From Bacteroidales bacterium (GTDB taxonomy: Bacteria; Bacteroidota; Bacteroidia; Bacteroidales; WCHB1-69): a DNA stretch of 27,559 nt. The stretch covers positions 1 to 27,559 of the forward strand of contig JAEERB010000015.1 in NCBI GenBank assembly GCA_016285615.1, in the 5' to 3' direction. This document shows positions 1 through 6,360 of this stretch, one piece after another. How positions within the stretch are numbered: the first letter of the stretch is position 1; each line of letters starts with the position of its first letter. The position numbers and the translations under genes are program-made. The notes below the pieces were generated by a model. The model made no database searches. It was not told where the DNA came from and saw nothing but the letters and a program-made list of their open reading frames with translations.

Positions 1-981
1 GGTCTCCTTGGCCATGGCCATAAGCATCTGGCTTTGGTCGGAGGCGTAGTAGATCTGTTTCTCCTCGTTGATGCTGTAGAAACAGTCTTCCACCTTATCG
101 AACAGGTAGTTCATTACCTCGATGAGGAAAGTGAGATACGGCTGCTTCTGGTACTCCCGCCGGATATAGGAGATACCGAGATTTTCCAAGTTGTCGAAAG
201 CGTTGCTACAGGTGAACAACAAACCTTCTTTGCTCAGGAATGGTTCTATCTTGTGCTTGAGGCGGACAATCTCATTCCAGGCATCGGCGAACTGGCGTGG
301 ATCCGTCAGCTTCAGCAGTTCGATCTGCATCTTCACGATGCGGTTCCACACGCTGAACAGGTTCACACCTTTCTCCTCCTCGTAGTATTTGGCATATTCC
401 AGAATCCACCTGCCCGCCTTGGTGGGCGGCATGGAGGTGGAGTACTTGAAGCCATGATGGAAGCTGACCGGGTTCTCACTTCGGGGACCGAAATACTCGT
501 TGTTGCCACGGTTGGCGGGCGACACCTCGTAGTCGTACTGCTCCTTGTTGATGGTGAGTGCCTCATCCATAATCTCGAAGTCGATGTTCTTACCGCGCCC
601 GCTGCTTTTCTCGGTCTGGCTGATGAGGGCGAAGCACGCCCCGTTGCTGAAGCTGATGATATTGTCGTAGCGGTTGATCTGCTCGTATGGGGTCTTGAAC
701 CAGCTTGGCGGACGTTTGCACACCACGAAGTTGCCGTCCTTCACATAGCCCATCTTGCCGAGCAGCTTCAGTGATGACGGCAGTGTGTTGGTGAGCAGCT
801 GGCCGTATGTCTTGCCGGTGATGGCAGTGATGGAGCGCGGCATCGCCCGCACGATCTTATCCATTGTGAAGCCGATGTCGAAGCTCTTGCCGGTACCTCG
901 CCCCTCAACGGAGACATGGTACTTTGGGCAGAGCATCAACCCAAGCAGCTGGGATTTGGTGGCGGAAACTTGCAGATTCAT
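1..981 (-). CDS. terL: Phage terminase large subunit (3' end cut by window edge)
   Basis: This is the motor ATPase that packages phage DNA into proheads. The reading frame opens at the ATG at 979-981 and stays open for 327 codons to the left edge, so the C-terminal nuclease domain is missing from view. A Walker A motif (GRGTGKS) lies at residues 27-33, and a Walker B-like stretch (IDFEIMDE) at 133-140 ends in the expected acidic pair. The start follows the upstream gene's stop by only 23 bases, all made of a 7-base repeat. The family call rests on these motifs, their spacing and the phage context. The gene is separated from the small-terminase-like gene by about 2.6 kb of cargo, which is unusual. 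Confidence 0.85.
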   Translation of the reverse strand, partial: MNLQVSATKSQLLGLMLCPKYHVSVEGRGTGKSFDIGFTMDKIVRAMPRSITAITGKTYGQLLTNTLPSSLKLLGKMGYVKDGNFVVCKRPPSWFKTPYEQINRYDNIISFSNGACFALISQTEKSSGRGKNIDFEIMDEALTINKEQYDYEVSPANRGNNEYFGPRSENPVSFHHGFKYSTSMPPTKAGRWILEYAKYYEEEKGVNLFSVWNRIVKMQIELLKLTDPRQFADAWNEIVRLKHKIEPFLSKEGLLFTCSNAFDNLENLGISYIRREYQKQPYLTFLIEVMNYLFDKVEDCFYSINEEKQIYYASDQSQMLMAMAKET

Positions 982-983
982 AA

Positions 984-1004
984 TTGAGAATTGAGAATTG
1001 AAAA
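984..1004. repeat. Heptanucleotide array before terL
   Basis: Three tandem 7-base units (TTGAGAA, TTGAGAA, TTGAAAA on the plus strand) fill nearly the whole gap between the stop codon of the cysteine-rich gene (1005-1007) and the terL start codon. Similar period-7 arrays occur at other phage gene junctions in this window. Confidence 0.8.
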
Positions 1005-1199
1005 TTAGTGGTGTTTGGCAAAATTCTCGCAGATTTTGAAATCAAATTTAGGACGTTCACTCCAAAATCGTCCACCTAATATGCAATAGTAGTAGCCAGC
1101 AAAAAAACACGTGGCAGAAATTCTATTGCCGTGTTCAGAGACAGTAGGTTTCTTGGATCGTTTCAGATGAATACATTTTCCACAGTGATTCTTATCCAT
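1005..1199 (-). CDS. Small cysteine-rich protein (putative zinc-binding)
   Basis: A 64-residue protein of unknown function, starting MDKNHCGKC. It has a CGKC pair near the N-terminus, then a cysteine in CFFAGYYYC and a last one in ICENF, a spacing that suggests a small zinc ribbon or knuckle. An in-frame ATG nine codons upstream (1226) is possible, but the shorter start puts the CxxC at the protein end, as in the related gene at 3409-3621. The bases just before the start share an A-rich leader (GCAAAAATACAAAAAA) with the gene at 4241-5068. It lies between the toxin-like gene and terL and is probably co-transcribed. No function can be assigned. Confidence 0.6.
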   Translation of the reverse strand: MDKNHCGKCIHLKRSKKPTVSEHGNRISATCFFAGYYYCILGGRFWSERPKFDFKICENFAKHH

Positions 1200-1285
1200 A
1201 TTTTTTTTGTATTTTTGCCACAACATTCATCGCGTTAGCCAGAGGGAGGACTATGTGGCCGCCGGGTTTGTTAGTGATGGTGTTT

Positions 1286-1316
1286 AGGGAGTATCGGCAT
1301 AGCGGTACTCCTTTTT
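1286..1316 (+). terminator. Hairpin with T-run after the CdiA-C-like gene
   Basis: GGAGTA at 1288-1293 pairs with TACTCC at 1306-1311 around a 12-base loop and is followed by five T on the plus strand. This is terminator-like on the plus strand, although no plus gene leads into it. On the minus strand it sits immediately after the toxin-like gene and may protect the transcript end. Confidence 0.45.
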
Positions 1317-1824
1317 ATATGTTATGACTATGCTCATAAACGTTTCCCGACTTTGACACAACAATGATTCTTTTAAAACGATAATTGCTGTGTAGTTCAA
1401 ACTGCTTTATACCATTTTCAACATCTAATCTATGATACACCTGATGTTTATCATAAACAACTGCAACATCAGCTTGTTTACTTGCGGCATGTTTTAAAGC
1501 ATACTTAAAAGACACCCCACCTTTTGTGGGAGTTCTTTGTTCAAACGAAAAAGAGTACACGTAACCGTCTGGGGTTTTAGCCACGCCTGTTTCATCCTTC
1601 AGTGTCACCTGGTATCCAGCCTTGGCCATGTGTTTGGCGGCCTCCTTCTCTTCGGGCTTGTGGCGGGCTTTGCCTTTCTCAACCGCATAGATACCGCCAT
1701 TGCTGGTCATCTCCACCTCGGAGTATTTGCCTGATGCCTTCATCTCCTCCACCTTCTTCTTCACGTCGGCATAGGGCTGGGCATGTTGCTCCACCATGCG
1801 GTCGCCGCCATAATCTTTAGCCAT
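1315..1824 (-). CDS. CdiA-C-like putative nuclease toxin domain protein
   Basis: A protein of about 169 residues resembling the C-terminal nuclease domain of CdiA-type and other polymorphic toxins (the tRNA-cleaving CdiA_C group). The supporting pattern is EEKEAAKHMAKAGYQV, then TPDGYV, then FSFEQRT, then a KYALKHAASKQADVAVV helix. This matches the order helix, D, ExK-like core and helix of that fold, with R in place of the usual K. I chose the ATG at 1822-1824 because a strong AAAGGAG site lies 9 bases upstream; a GTG at 1830 is too close to it. It overlaps the end of the DUF4417 gene by 8 bases, so the two are likely translationally coupled. The first half is GC-rich like neighbouring phage genes; the last 80 codons are AT-rich. 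No immunity gene is evident. Function is inferred from pattern only. Confidence 0.5.
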   Translation of the reverse strand: MAKDYGGDRMVEQHAQPYADVKKKVEEMKASGKYSEVEMTSNGGIYAVEKGKARHKPEEKEAAKHMAKAGYQVTLKDETGVAKTPDGYVYSFSFEQRTPTKGGVSFKYALKHAASKQADVAVVYDKHQVYHRLDVENGIKQFELHSNYRFKRIIVVSKSGNVYEHSHNI

Positions 1825-2422
1825 TGTCACATTCTCCTTTCTCCGTCATAAAGTCGGTAACATACAGCAACGAGTATTTCATACAGTATTCGTGTATCTC
1901 ATGGCCACCGCCATATACAATCATATTTGGAACATCACAGCCGGATATGCGCTGCGCAATGCCGTGTTCAATCTTCAGGGCTTCCTGTTTGCCACGGTAG
2001 CCCCGTGTGGCAAATGCGTTGTAACCGTCAGGGATGCCAAGTCGGTTGTATTCATAGAATTTGGCACTTACATTCAGGTCGGCATAGATGGCAAGGCCAT
2101 GTTCCTGCCACCACCGAGAAATCCATCTTTTGCGATAAATCCGCTCCAAACCGCGTGCGACAGGTGTGGTGTCAAACAAGGAACAGTTCGGCTCAACCGA
2201 CTGCGTTATGTTATACTTAAGCACTTTTGCAGGGTTTTCCCACAGTGAGTTAAAACGGTAATCTTCAATGAAATAGTGCAATGTTTTCGCTGCCTTCATC
2301 TTAAAGGCGGTGCCATACGGTACGAACGGCAGCTCCAGATGTCCCGCCTGCTTATCAATACGCAGGCAGGGGATGTCGTAGAGGTTGTCGGAGGGAAAAA
2401 GTATGTCCTTTGCCGGTTCCAT
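1817..2422 (-). CDS. DUF4417 family protein, copy 1
   Basis: A 201-residue member of DUF4417, a family of unknown function found on phages and other mobile elements. The diagnostic block HYFIEDYRFNSLWENP is at about residues 49-64, followed by a CSLFDTTP segment, the YRKRWISRWWQEHG block and a C-terminal MIVYGGGHEI segment. The same blocks in the same order occur in the gene at 5608-6231, so the two are diverged paralogues. It has its own phage-type promoter 16 bases upstream and is followed, with overlap, by a CdiA-C-like gene. The pairing suggests a joint role, but whether DUF4417 is an antitoxin, a regulator or something else is not known. Confidence 0.8.
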   Translation of the reverse strand: MEPAKDILFPSDNLYDIPCLRIDKQAGHLELPFVPYGTAFKMKAAKTLHYFIEDYRFNSLWENPAKVLKYNITQSVEPNCSLFDTTPVARGLERIYRKRWISRWWQEHGLAIYADLNVSAKFYEYNRLGIPDGYNAFATRGYRGKQEALKIEHGIAQRISGCDVPNMIVYGGGHEIHEYCMKYSLLYVTDFMTEKGECDNG

Positions 2423-2437
2423 ATTCAGTTTTTACGG

Positions 2438-2475
2438 CAAAGATAGGGAAAGGGAAAGAAGCGGTTTGGGACAAA
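2438..2475 (-). promoter_or_regulatory. Extended phage promoter, copy 1 (DUF4417-1)
   Basis: Read on the minus strand: TTTG (2475-2472), then CCAAACCG a few bases on, then TATCTTTG (2445-2438), with exactly 26 bases between the two boxes. TATCTTTG fits the Bacteroidota -7 consensus TAnnTTTG. The distance to the start codon implies a very short leader. Confidence 0.65.
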
Positions 2476-2493
2476 GATGTCGCGATGATGATT

Positions 2494-3192
2494 CTAACTC
2501 TTTTTAACCCTCTTCTTGTGCCCAGGAGGTGTGACGCTCTTCATGCCGTCGATGTGCTCAAACAGCTGCGGATCAACATTGGCGTTCATCGGGTCCAGGA
2601 TGAAATCAACTCCCTCGCGTCTCGCCAATTTAGCAGCCGGGACAAAATCCGCATCTCCTGAAAAGAGGACTATCGTATCAACAAATCTTTTCAGCGACAA
2701 AGAAGCTATATCCACACCGATTTTCATGTCAATTCCCTTCTGTCGTATATTCAGATATACATCGTTCTCTTTCAATGATTGAATATCTATAGTTCCATTC
2801 AAAAGTTCCTTGACTTTGGCGGAATATATTTGCCATTGGCCGTTATCCTTAACCGTTCCCAGACGCAGGGCGACTTTCCTCTTCTTCTTCAGTTCCTCGA
2901 AAAGTTTTTTTCGGAACAAGCACTCCTTTGTCTTTCCGAAATCAATAACCTTATTAGTAATTGGATTGTGGAACTTTTTCTCCAACGGTTTGCAATCATA
3001 ATAGAAAATCCTATATAGGACATTGTTTTTACCAACATGCAGATGGGCCATTGTGTACATAGCACCAGCCACATCTTCTGGTGTCATATTACCCTTCTTA
3101 TTGTATAGAGAATTGAATCTTTTAATAAAAAAGCCGCCATCAATCAACACGGCAATTTTTTGGGACGGTAAGTTGTTCTTTTCCTTTTGCAT
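2494..3192 (-). CDS. NYN/LabA-like (DUF88) domain protein, putative RNase
   Basis: A protein of about 232 residues with the NYN fold of PIN-like, metal-dependent RNases (LabA/DUF88 group). An N-terminal IAVLIDGGFF supplies the first acidic residue. A later LFSGDADFVPAAKLARREG supplies the central SGDxDF motif, and ILDPMNANVDPQL follows near the end. I chose the ATG at 3190-3192 because the family motif then begins about 12 residues in; the upstream frame extension is low-complexity AT-rich leader. The gene is clearly more AT-rich than the structural genes and sits in cargo between small and large terminase genes, so it looks acquired. A role in RNA decay or phage-phage exclusion is possible but not shown. 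No partner toxin or antitoxin is adjacent. Confidence 0.75.
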   Translation of the reverse strand: MQKEKNNLPSQKIAVLIDGGFFIKRFNSLYNKKGNMTPEDVAGAMYTMAHLHVGKNNVLYRIFYYDCKPLEKKFHNPITNKVIDFGKTKECLFRKKLFEELKKKRKVALRLGTVKDNGQWQIYSAKVKELLNGTIDIQSLKENDVYLNIRQKGIDMKIGVDIASLSLKRFVDTIVLFSGDADFVPAAKLARREGVDFILDPMNANVDPQLFEHIDGMKSVTPPGHKKRVKKS

Positions 3193-3210
3193 AATATTAT
3201 AATATATAAT

Positions 3211-3312
3211 AAAAAAAAACTCGTGGGTGGGCGTGCCCATTATCAAGATTAACGCAGGAATGACAGCGCTATCGGGCACGCGTAGCCAAGAGTATAATGT
3301 TGCTGCAAAAAT
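3211..3312 (-). promoter_or_regulatory. Leader of the NYN gene: -7 box, stem-loop and T-run
   Basis: On the minus strand a TATTTTTG box (3312-3305) is followed by an 8-base-pair stem (3281-3274 with 3238-3231), then by nine T (3219-3211) shortly before the start codon. This could be a transcription attenuator or terminator in a leader of about 110 bases. The stem and T-run are directly visible; the function is inferred. Confidence 0.35.
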
Positions 3313-3408
3313 ATAAAAAAGAACATTATAATTGTGCTCTGTATAACAAAAAAAATACAATAATTTTTATAACCACCTGAAAATCAAACAAAAAAAAACG
3401 TGTATTTT

Positions 3409-3621
3409 TTATCTTTCTTCCACCTCTATCGGAGCCCCCATAGAAACAACTGTCGCCTTCGGACACTCCCGCATCGGCTCCGAAGAAGAAGATGTGAACG
3501 TCGTTATTCTAAGGCTGAAATTCTCGCAAGCAATACTGTTCTCCTTCGTACAATAATACCATGGACATTCGATAGTTTTAAACGCGCAGCACTCACCGCA
3601 AGTAAACACGTGTAAGTACAT
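3409..3621 (-). CDS. Small cysteine-rich protein, second copy
   Basis: A 70-residue protein (MYLHVFTCGEC start) with CGECC, then CPWYYC, then ACENF, and one more cysteine near the end. The order CGxC, YYC, CENF is the same as in the gene at 1005-1199, so the two are probably distant paralogues that bind zinc. The start at 3619-3621 is set by a GGAGGGG site 7 bases upstream, within the last codons of the preceding gene. It is the gene downstream of the small-terminase-like gene and precedes the long leader of the NYN gene. The function is unknown. Confidence 0.6.
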   Translation of the reverse strand: MYLHVFTCGECCAFKTIECPWYYCTKENSIACENFSLRITTFTSSSSEPMRECPKATVVSMGAPIEVEER

Positions 3622-3625
3622 AATC

Positions 3626-4225
3626 CTACCCCTCCATAATCTCTTCCGCCTGCGCCTCGTCAATTTCCTGATCGAGAGCGGCGGCTATCAGTTTGTTCTC
3701 TTTGATCTTCGCCCACTGTTCAGCCGGCACAGTAATAGTGCTGCCGTTAATGTTGAGCTGGATGTTGATGGTATGCTTCTCCATCATCGAAGGATCCATC
3801 GGGTCCTGAGGCATATCAGCCAGGTAGCGTTGCAGGGTGGCCAGGTTCTTTGCCCTGGTCGTCGCATCGCTATCCTCACTGTATATCTCCTTGATAAGTG
3901 CTGTAAGAAAAACCGTATTCAGAAAATCACGCTCAAGCCGGTCGCCCGGGTTCCAGATGCGGATGCCCTGGTTCACATAGGTAAGCGCTGTGCGCTCGCT
4001 CAGCTCCGGGTGCAGGGCACACATCTTCTTCACGGCCACACTCTTGTTGGGATAGCCGCACACAATGCGGTAGGCATCGCGGGTAAGGTCGAGCATGTGC
4101 TGCTGGGTGTCGCCCAGGTCACCGCTGCGCCCCTGCATAACGGCCAGGGCAATGGTCTCGAAGTCGCTCTCAACGGAACTGCCGTACTCCTTGCGAACAA
4201 TGGATGTAGGTCTATTATTTTCCAT
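3626..4225 (-). CDS. Putative terminase small subunit / HTH protein
   Basis: A 199-residue protein. Its middle (KSVAVKKMCALHPELSERTA) looks like a helix-turn-helix of the kind small terminase subunits use to bind packaging sites, and a C-terminal acidic helix (EIDEAQAEEIMEG) follows. The match is by pattern, size and position: it lies upstream of terL in the direction of transcription, but with cargo genes in between. It starts 15 bases after the stop of the 275-residue gene, across a 7-base repeat array. It could instead be another DNA-binding phage protein. Confidence 0.5.
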   Translation of the reverse strand: MENNRPTSIVRKEYGSSVESDFETIALAVMQGRSGDLGDTQQHMLDLTRDAYRIVCGYPNKSVAVKKMCALHPELSERTALTYVNQGIRIWNPGDRLERDFLNTVFLTALIKEIYSEDSDATTRAKNLATLQRYLADMPQDPMDPSMMEKHTINIQLNINGSTITVPAEQWAKIKENKLIAAALDQEIDEAQAEEIMEG

Positions 4226-4229
4226 ATCA

Positions 4230-4257
4230 ACTTTTCACTTTTAACTTTTAACTCTCC
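4230..4257. repeat. Heptanucleotide array at a gene junction
   Basis: Four tandem 7-base units (ACTTTTC, ACTTTTA, ACTTTTA, ACTCTCC on the plus strand) fill the gap before the small-terminase-like start codon and run over the stop codon of the 275-residue gene (4241-4243). Confidence 0.75.
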
Positions 4258-5068
4258 TCTCTAACTCATCCGTCACCGCCTTGAACTCCGCCTTCAGTTC
4301 CTTCAGTTTACGCTCGTACTCATCACGCTTGGGTCCTTCTGGCATAGGCGACGGTGTTGCCGCTTTGCGGATGCTCTGGTATTGCAGCATATTCTGTGTC
4401 TTGGTGATGCTGCTGCGCAACTGTGTACGGCGTTGCGCCAGCTGCAGATCCGTCATTCCACGTACGGACTTATCACGGCGTGAATCTACGGGTGCGATCA
4501 TCGTCGGCTGCTCATTCAACGGTGCCGCCAGCATCTCCTTAATCTCGCTGGCCACACGATTTCGAGCCGCTCCTTCTTCCAAGGCAAACCATTCCTCCTT
4601 CAGCTGGTACAGGCGGTCAGCTCTCTCGATGGCGGGCTTGCGCCCATCAAGGATGCGTTTCCGATGACGCACCACATCATCGGCATTGGAGGTGCCAAGG
4701 TCATACAGTTCCCGGTGCCGCTTGTCGATGAGGGCGTATAGGGTGGCCACCTCCTTCTTGGCGGCAAGAATGAAATCGGGAATGACCAGGTTCTTTATCT
4801 GCCCTTTGAAATGCGCTGGTTCACTGGGCGTTGATGCCGCGTGATGTGGTGCAGATGGCTGTGTATTTGCCCATTTATTCGCCTTTTCATCTGCCACCGT
4901 TTTCGCCACCTTCCCCATCTCATACACCAGTTTCCCCATACGGAAGCGTGCCGTTCCGGTCTGGAAATAGCGTACCAGTGCCTTGTTTTTGCTGTACTGC
5001 GCAAACATTGCCACGCCTTCGGCATAGTCGCGGTCGGGATTGTCAATCCATTGTTGCAGTTCGTTCAT
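4241..5068 (-). CDS. Conserved phage protein of unknown function (275 aa)
   Basis: The N-terminus (DYAEGVAMFAQYSKNKALVRYF) resembles a short domain seen in uncharacterised Bacteroidota prophage proteins. The middle and C-terminus are rich in charged helices (a KLKELKAEFKAVTDELERR coiled-coil segment at the end). A head-morphogenesis or packaging-accessory role is conceivable because it directly precedes the small-terminase-like gene. Its leader carries the same A-rich element (GCAAAAATACAAAAAA) as the cysteine-rich gene at 1005-1199. There is no recognisable catalytic motif. Confidence 0.65.
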   Translation of the reverse strand: MNELQQWIDNPDRDYAEGVAMFAQYSKNKALVRYFQTGTARFRMGKLVYEMGKVAKTVADEKANKWANTQPSAPHHAASTPSEPAHFKGQIKNLVIPDFILAAKKEVATLYALIDKRHRELYDLGTSNADDVVRHRKRILDGRKPAIERADRLYQLKEEWFALEEGAARNRVASEIKEMLAAPLNEQPTMIAPVDSRRDKSVRGMTDLQLAQRRTQLRSSITKTQNMLQYQSIRKAATPSPMPEGPKRDEYERKLKELKAEFKAVTDELERRVKS

Positions 5069-5112
5069 ATTCTATTTTTTGTATTTTTGCAGTATCGTTT
5101 TCGGACGATCCT

Positions 5113-5160
5113 ATAGGAGCATTTGAAAGGTGGCAGGACCGCCTCTGATAATGCTCCTAT
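5113..5160. other. Long inverted repeat at the end of the second toxin-like gene
   Basis: A perfect 10-base inverted repeat (ATAGGAGCAT at 5113-5122, ATGCTCCTAT at 5151-5160) encloses a second 6-base-pair hairpin (5128-5133 with 5139-5144, one G-T pair). The outer arm overlaps the stop codon of the minus-strand gene ending at 5157, so the structure forms at the very end of its transcript. A T-rich stretch follows on the plus strand. Confidence 0.6.
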
Positions 5161-5618
5161 AATGTTTTTGTAATTGCATATAACCTATAATATTTTGCTC
5201 CACTTTTGCTAACACCTTCACCAACATGAAAGTAAAGGCTTCTGCCTTTCGCCTTGAAATAGTAAAAATGCTCATAATTATCGTCTCTTGCATGTTTCAA
5301 TGGTGAACCATCAACAAATGAAGAGTTTCTGAATAGTGAACGCAATTTTGAAGCGTCTTCAGAGTTCATCGCCTTTCTATCAACAATGTTATATGCAAGA
5401 TGAGTTCTACTGTCACTGTTTGTCCCAACTTCAATTTTTCGCTTTTTGCCATCAGCCGTCACAATAGTCTTGTTAACAGGTTCTTTGAATTGGTTCTTTA
5501 TATCAGAAAGGACACTGTCCCTCTTTTTGCCGAAGTCCGATTTGAAGATTCCTGCTAAAATGATTAAACCAGAATGCCTTGCCGCCTTATAATCTCTGAA
5601 CGCCCCTCTACCGCCCAT
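5157..5618 (-). CDS. Putative nuclease/toxin-like protein of the MGGRG type (153 aa)
   Basis: A 153-residue protein starting MGGRGAF, a beginning I associate with phage-borne proteins of the Barnase/EndoU/ColicinE5/RelE-like (BECR) nuclease group. The segment SPLKHARDDNYEHFYYFKAKG near residues 105-125 has the KH and aromatic strand pattern expected of that fold. The evidence is pattern only. The start at 5618 has a strong AGGAGG site 7 bases upstream, and the gene overlaps the DUF4417 copy 2 gene by 11 bases, implying coupled translation. It is more AT-rich than its neighbours, suggesting a separate origin. The arrangement parallels the pair at 1315-2422. Confidence 0.5.
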   Translation of the reverse strand: MGGRGAFRDYKAARHSGLIILAGIFKSDFGKKRDSVLSDIKNQFKEPVNKTIVTADGKKRKIEVGTNSDSRTHLAYNIVDRKAMNSEDASKLRSLFRNSSFVDGSPLKHARDDNYEHFYYFKAKGRSLYFHVGEGVSKSGAKYYRLYAITKTL

Positions 5619-6231
5619 AACTTTTCCTCCTTTCTATTACCTCGTTCGTGTAATGCATCACATTGATCTTTCCGAAGTCAAAGTCAATGGGAGTGCCGTA
5701 CAGCAGAACCGTATCCGGATGCAACTGCCTGACGGCCTCTTTCATGCCGGCATTCCATATCTGACGGGAAAGACGGTGTTTGGCCGCTCCCAAAGTGCTC
5801 ACCGCCACCGTTCCGCCTGGTGTGATACCCTCAAAACAGAACTCCCACGTGGCTGGCTCCGCCCACTGCAGCACTGGCACTACCTTCAGCCCCTTGCTCT
5901 GCCAGTAGGCGGTGATGAGCCGGCTGCGATACACGTTCCAGATCTTGGCCGCCATCGGCATATCCAAGTAGAGGCTGAAATCGGGAGCGCACACGAAGCG
6001 GTATTTCCGCAGCTGCTCCACATAGAGTTGTGGCGAACGCCATACTCGCTCAAACTGGTAGTCGTCTATAAAGAAATGCACACCCACATCCCTGCGGATG
6101 CACCTCTTTGCCCTGTTAAACGGGATGAGACTGTCAGCACCTGGCACGGCATCCGACTTCACCACTGGCAGGTTGTACCTTCCTGTCATTTCAACTGGCA
6201 ACAATCCAAGATTCAGCGCATCAAGATTCAT
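5608..6231 (-). CDS. DUF4417 family protein, copy 2
   Basis: A 207-residue DUF4417 protein. The family blocks are HFFIDDYQFERVWRSP (about residues 52-67), PDFSLYLDMP, YRSRLITAYWQSKG, TPGGTVAVSTLGA and the terminal VLLYGTPI. It is closer to the family consensus as I remember it than copy 1, which has lost part of the third block. It is transcribed from its own extended phage promoter (6267-6304), placed directly behind the terminator of the tail-tube-like gene, so the cassette is an independent unit. The last codons overlap a toxin-like gene. The biochemical function of the family is unknown. Confidence 0.85.
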   Translation of the reverse strand: MNLDALNLGLLPVEMTGRYNLPVVKSDAVPGADSLIPFNRAKRCIRRDVGVHFFIDDYQFERVWRSPQLYVEQLRKYRFVCAPDFSLYLDMPMAAKIWNVYRSRLITAYWQSKGLKVVPVLQWAEPATWEFCFEGITPGGTVAVSTLGAAKHRLSRQIWNAGMKEAVRQLHPDTVLLYGTPIDFDFGKINVMHYTNEVIERRKSYGR

Positions 6232-6266
6232 ATTCTATTTGTCCTCTTCCGTGTAGTGTTTCAGTG

Positions 6267-6304
6267 CAAAGATACTCCACCACCTCCGAACGCTTTGGAA
6301 CAAT
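6267..6304 (-). promoter_or_regulatory. Extended phage promoter, copy 2 (DUF4417-2)
   Basis: On the minus strand: ATTG (6304-6301), immediately followed by TTCCAAAGCG, then TATCTTTG (6274-6267), again with 26 bases between the boxes. The CCAAAGCG core is identical to copy 3. Confidence 0.65.
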
Positions 6305-6337
6305 AAAGGGCGGTGCCTGGCAATAGGCGCCGCCCTT
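6301..6337 (-). terminator. Terminator after the tail-tube-like gene
   Basis: A 13-base-pair GC-rich stem (6306-6318 with 6325-6337, one G-T pair) with a 6-base loop is followed on the minus strand by TTTATTG. It lies 23 bases after the stop of the gene at 6361-7224 and abuts the next promoter. Confidence 0.85.
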
Positions 6338-6360
6338 CATAACAACAAAAAGCACAATCT

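Noticed and set aside
34..774. Plus-strand open frame of 246 codons at the left edge
   Set aside because: It is antisense to the terminase reading frame with a clear Walker A motif.
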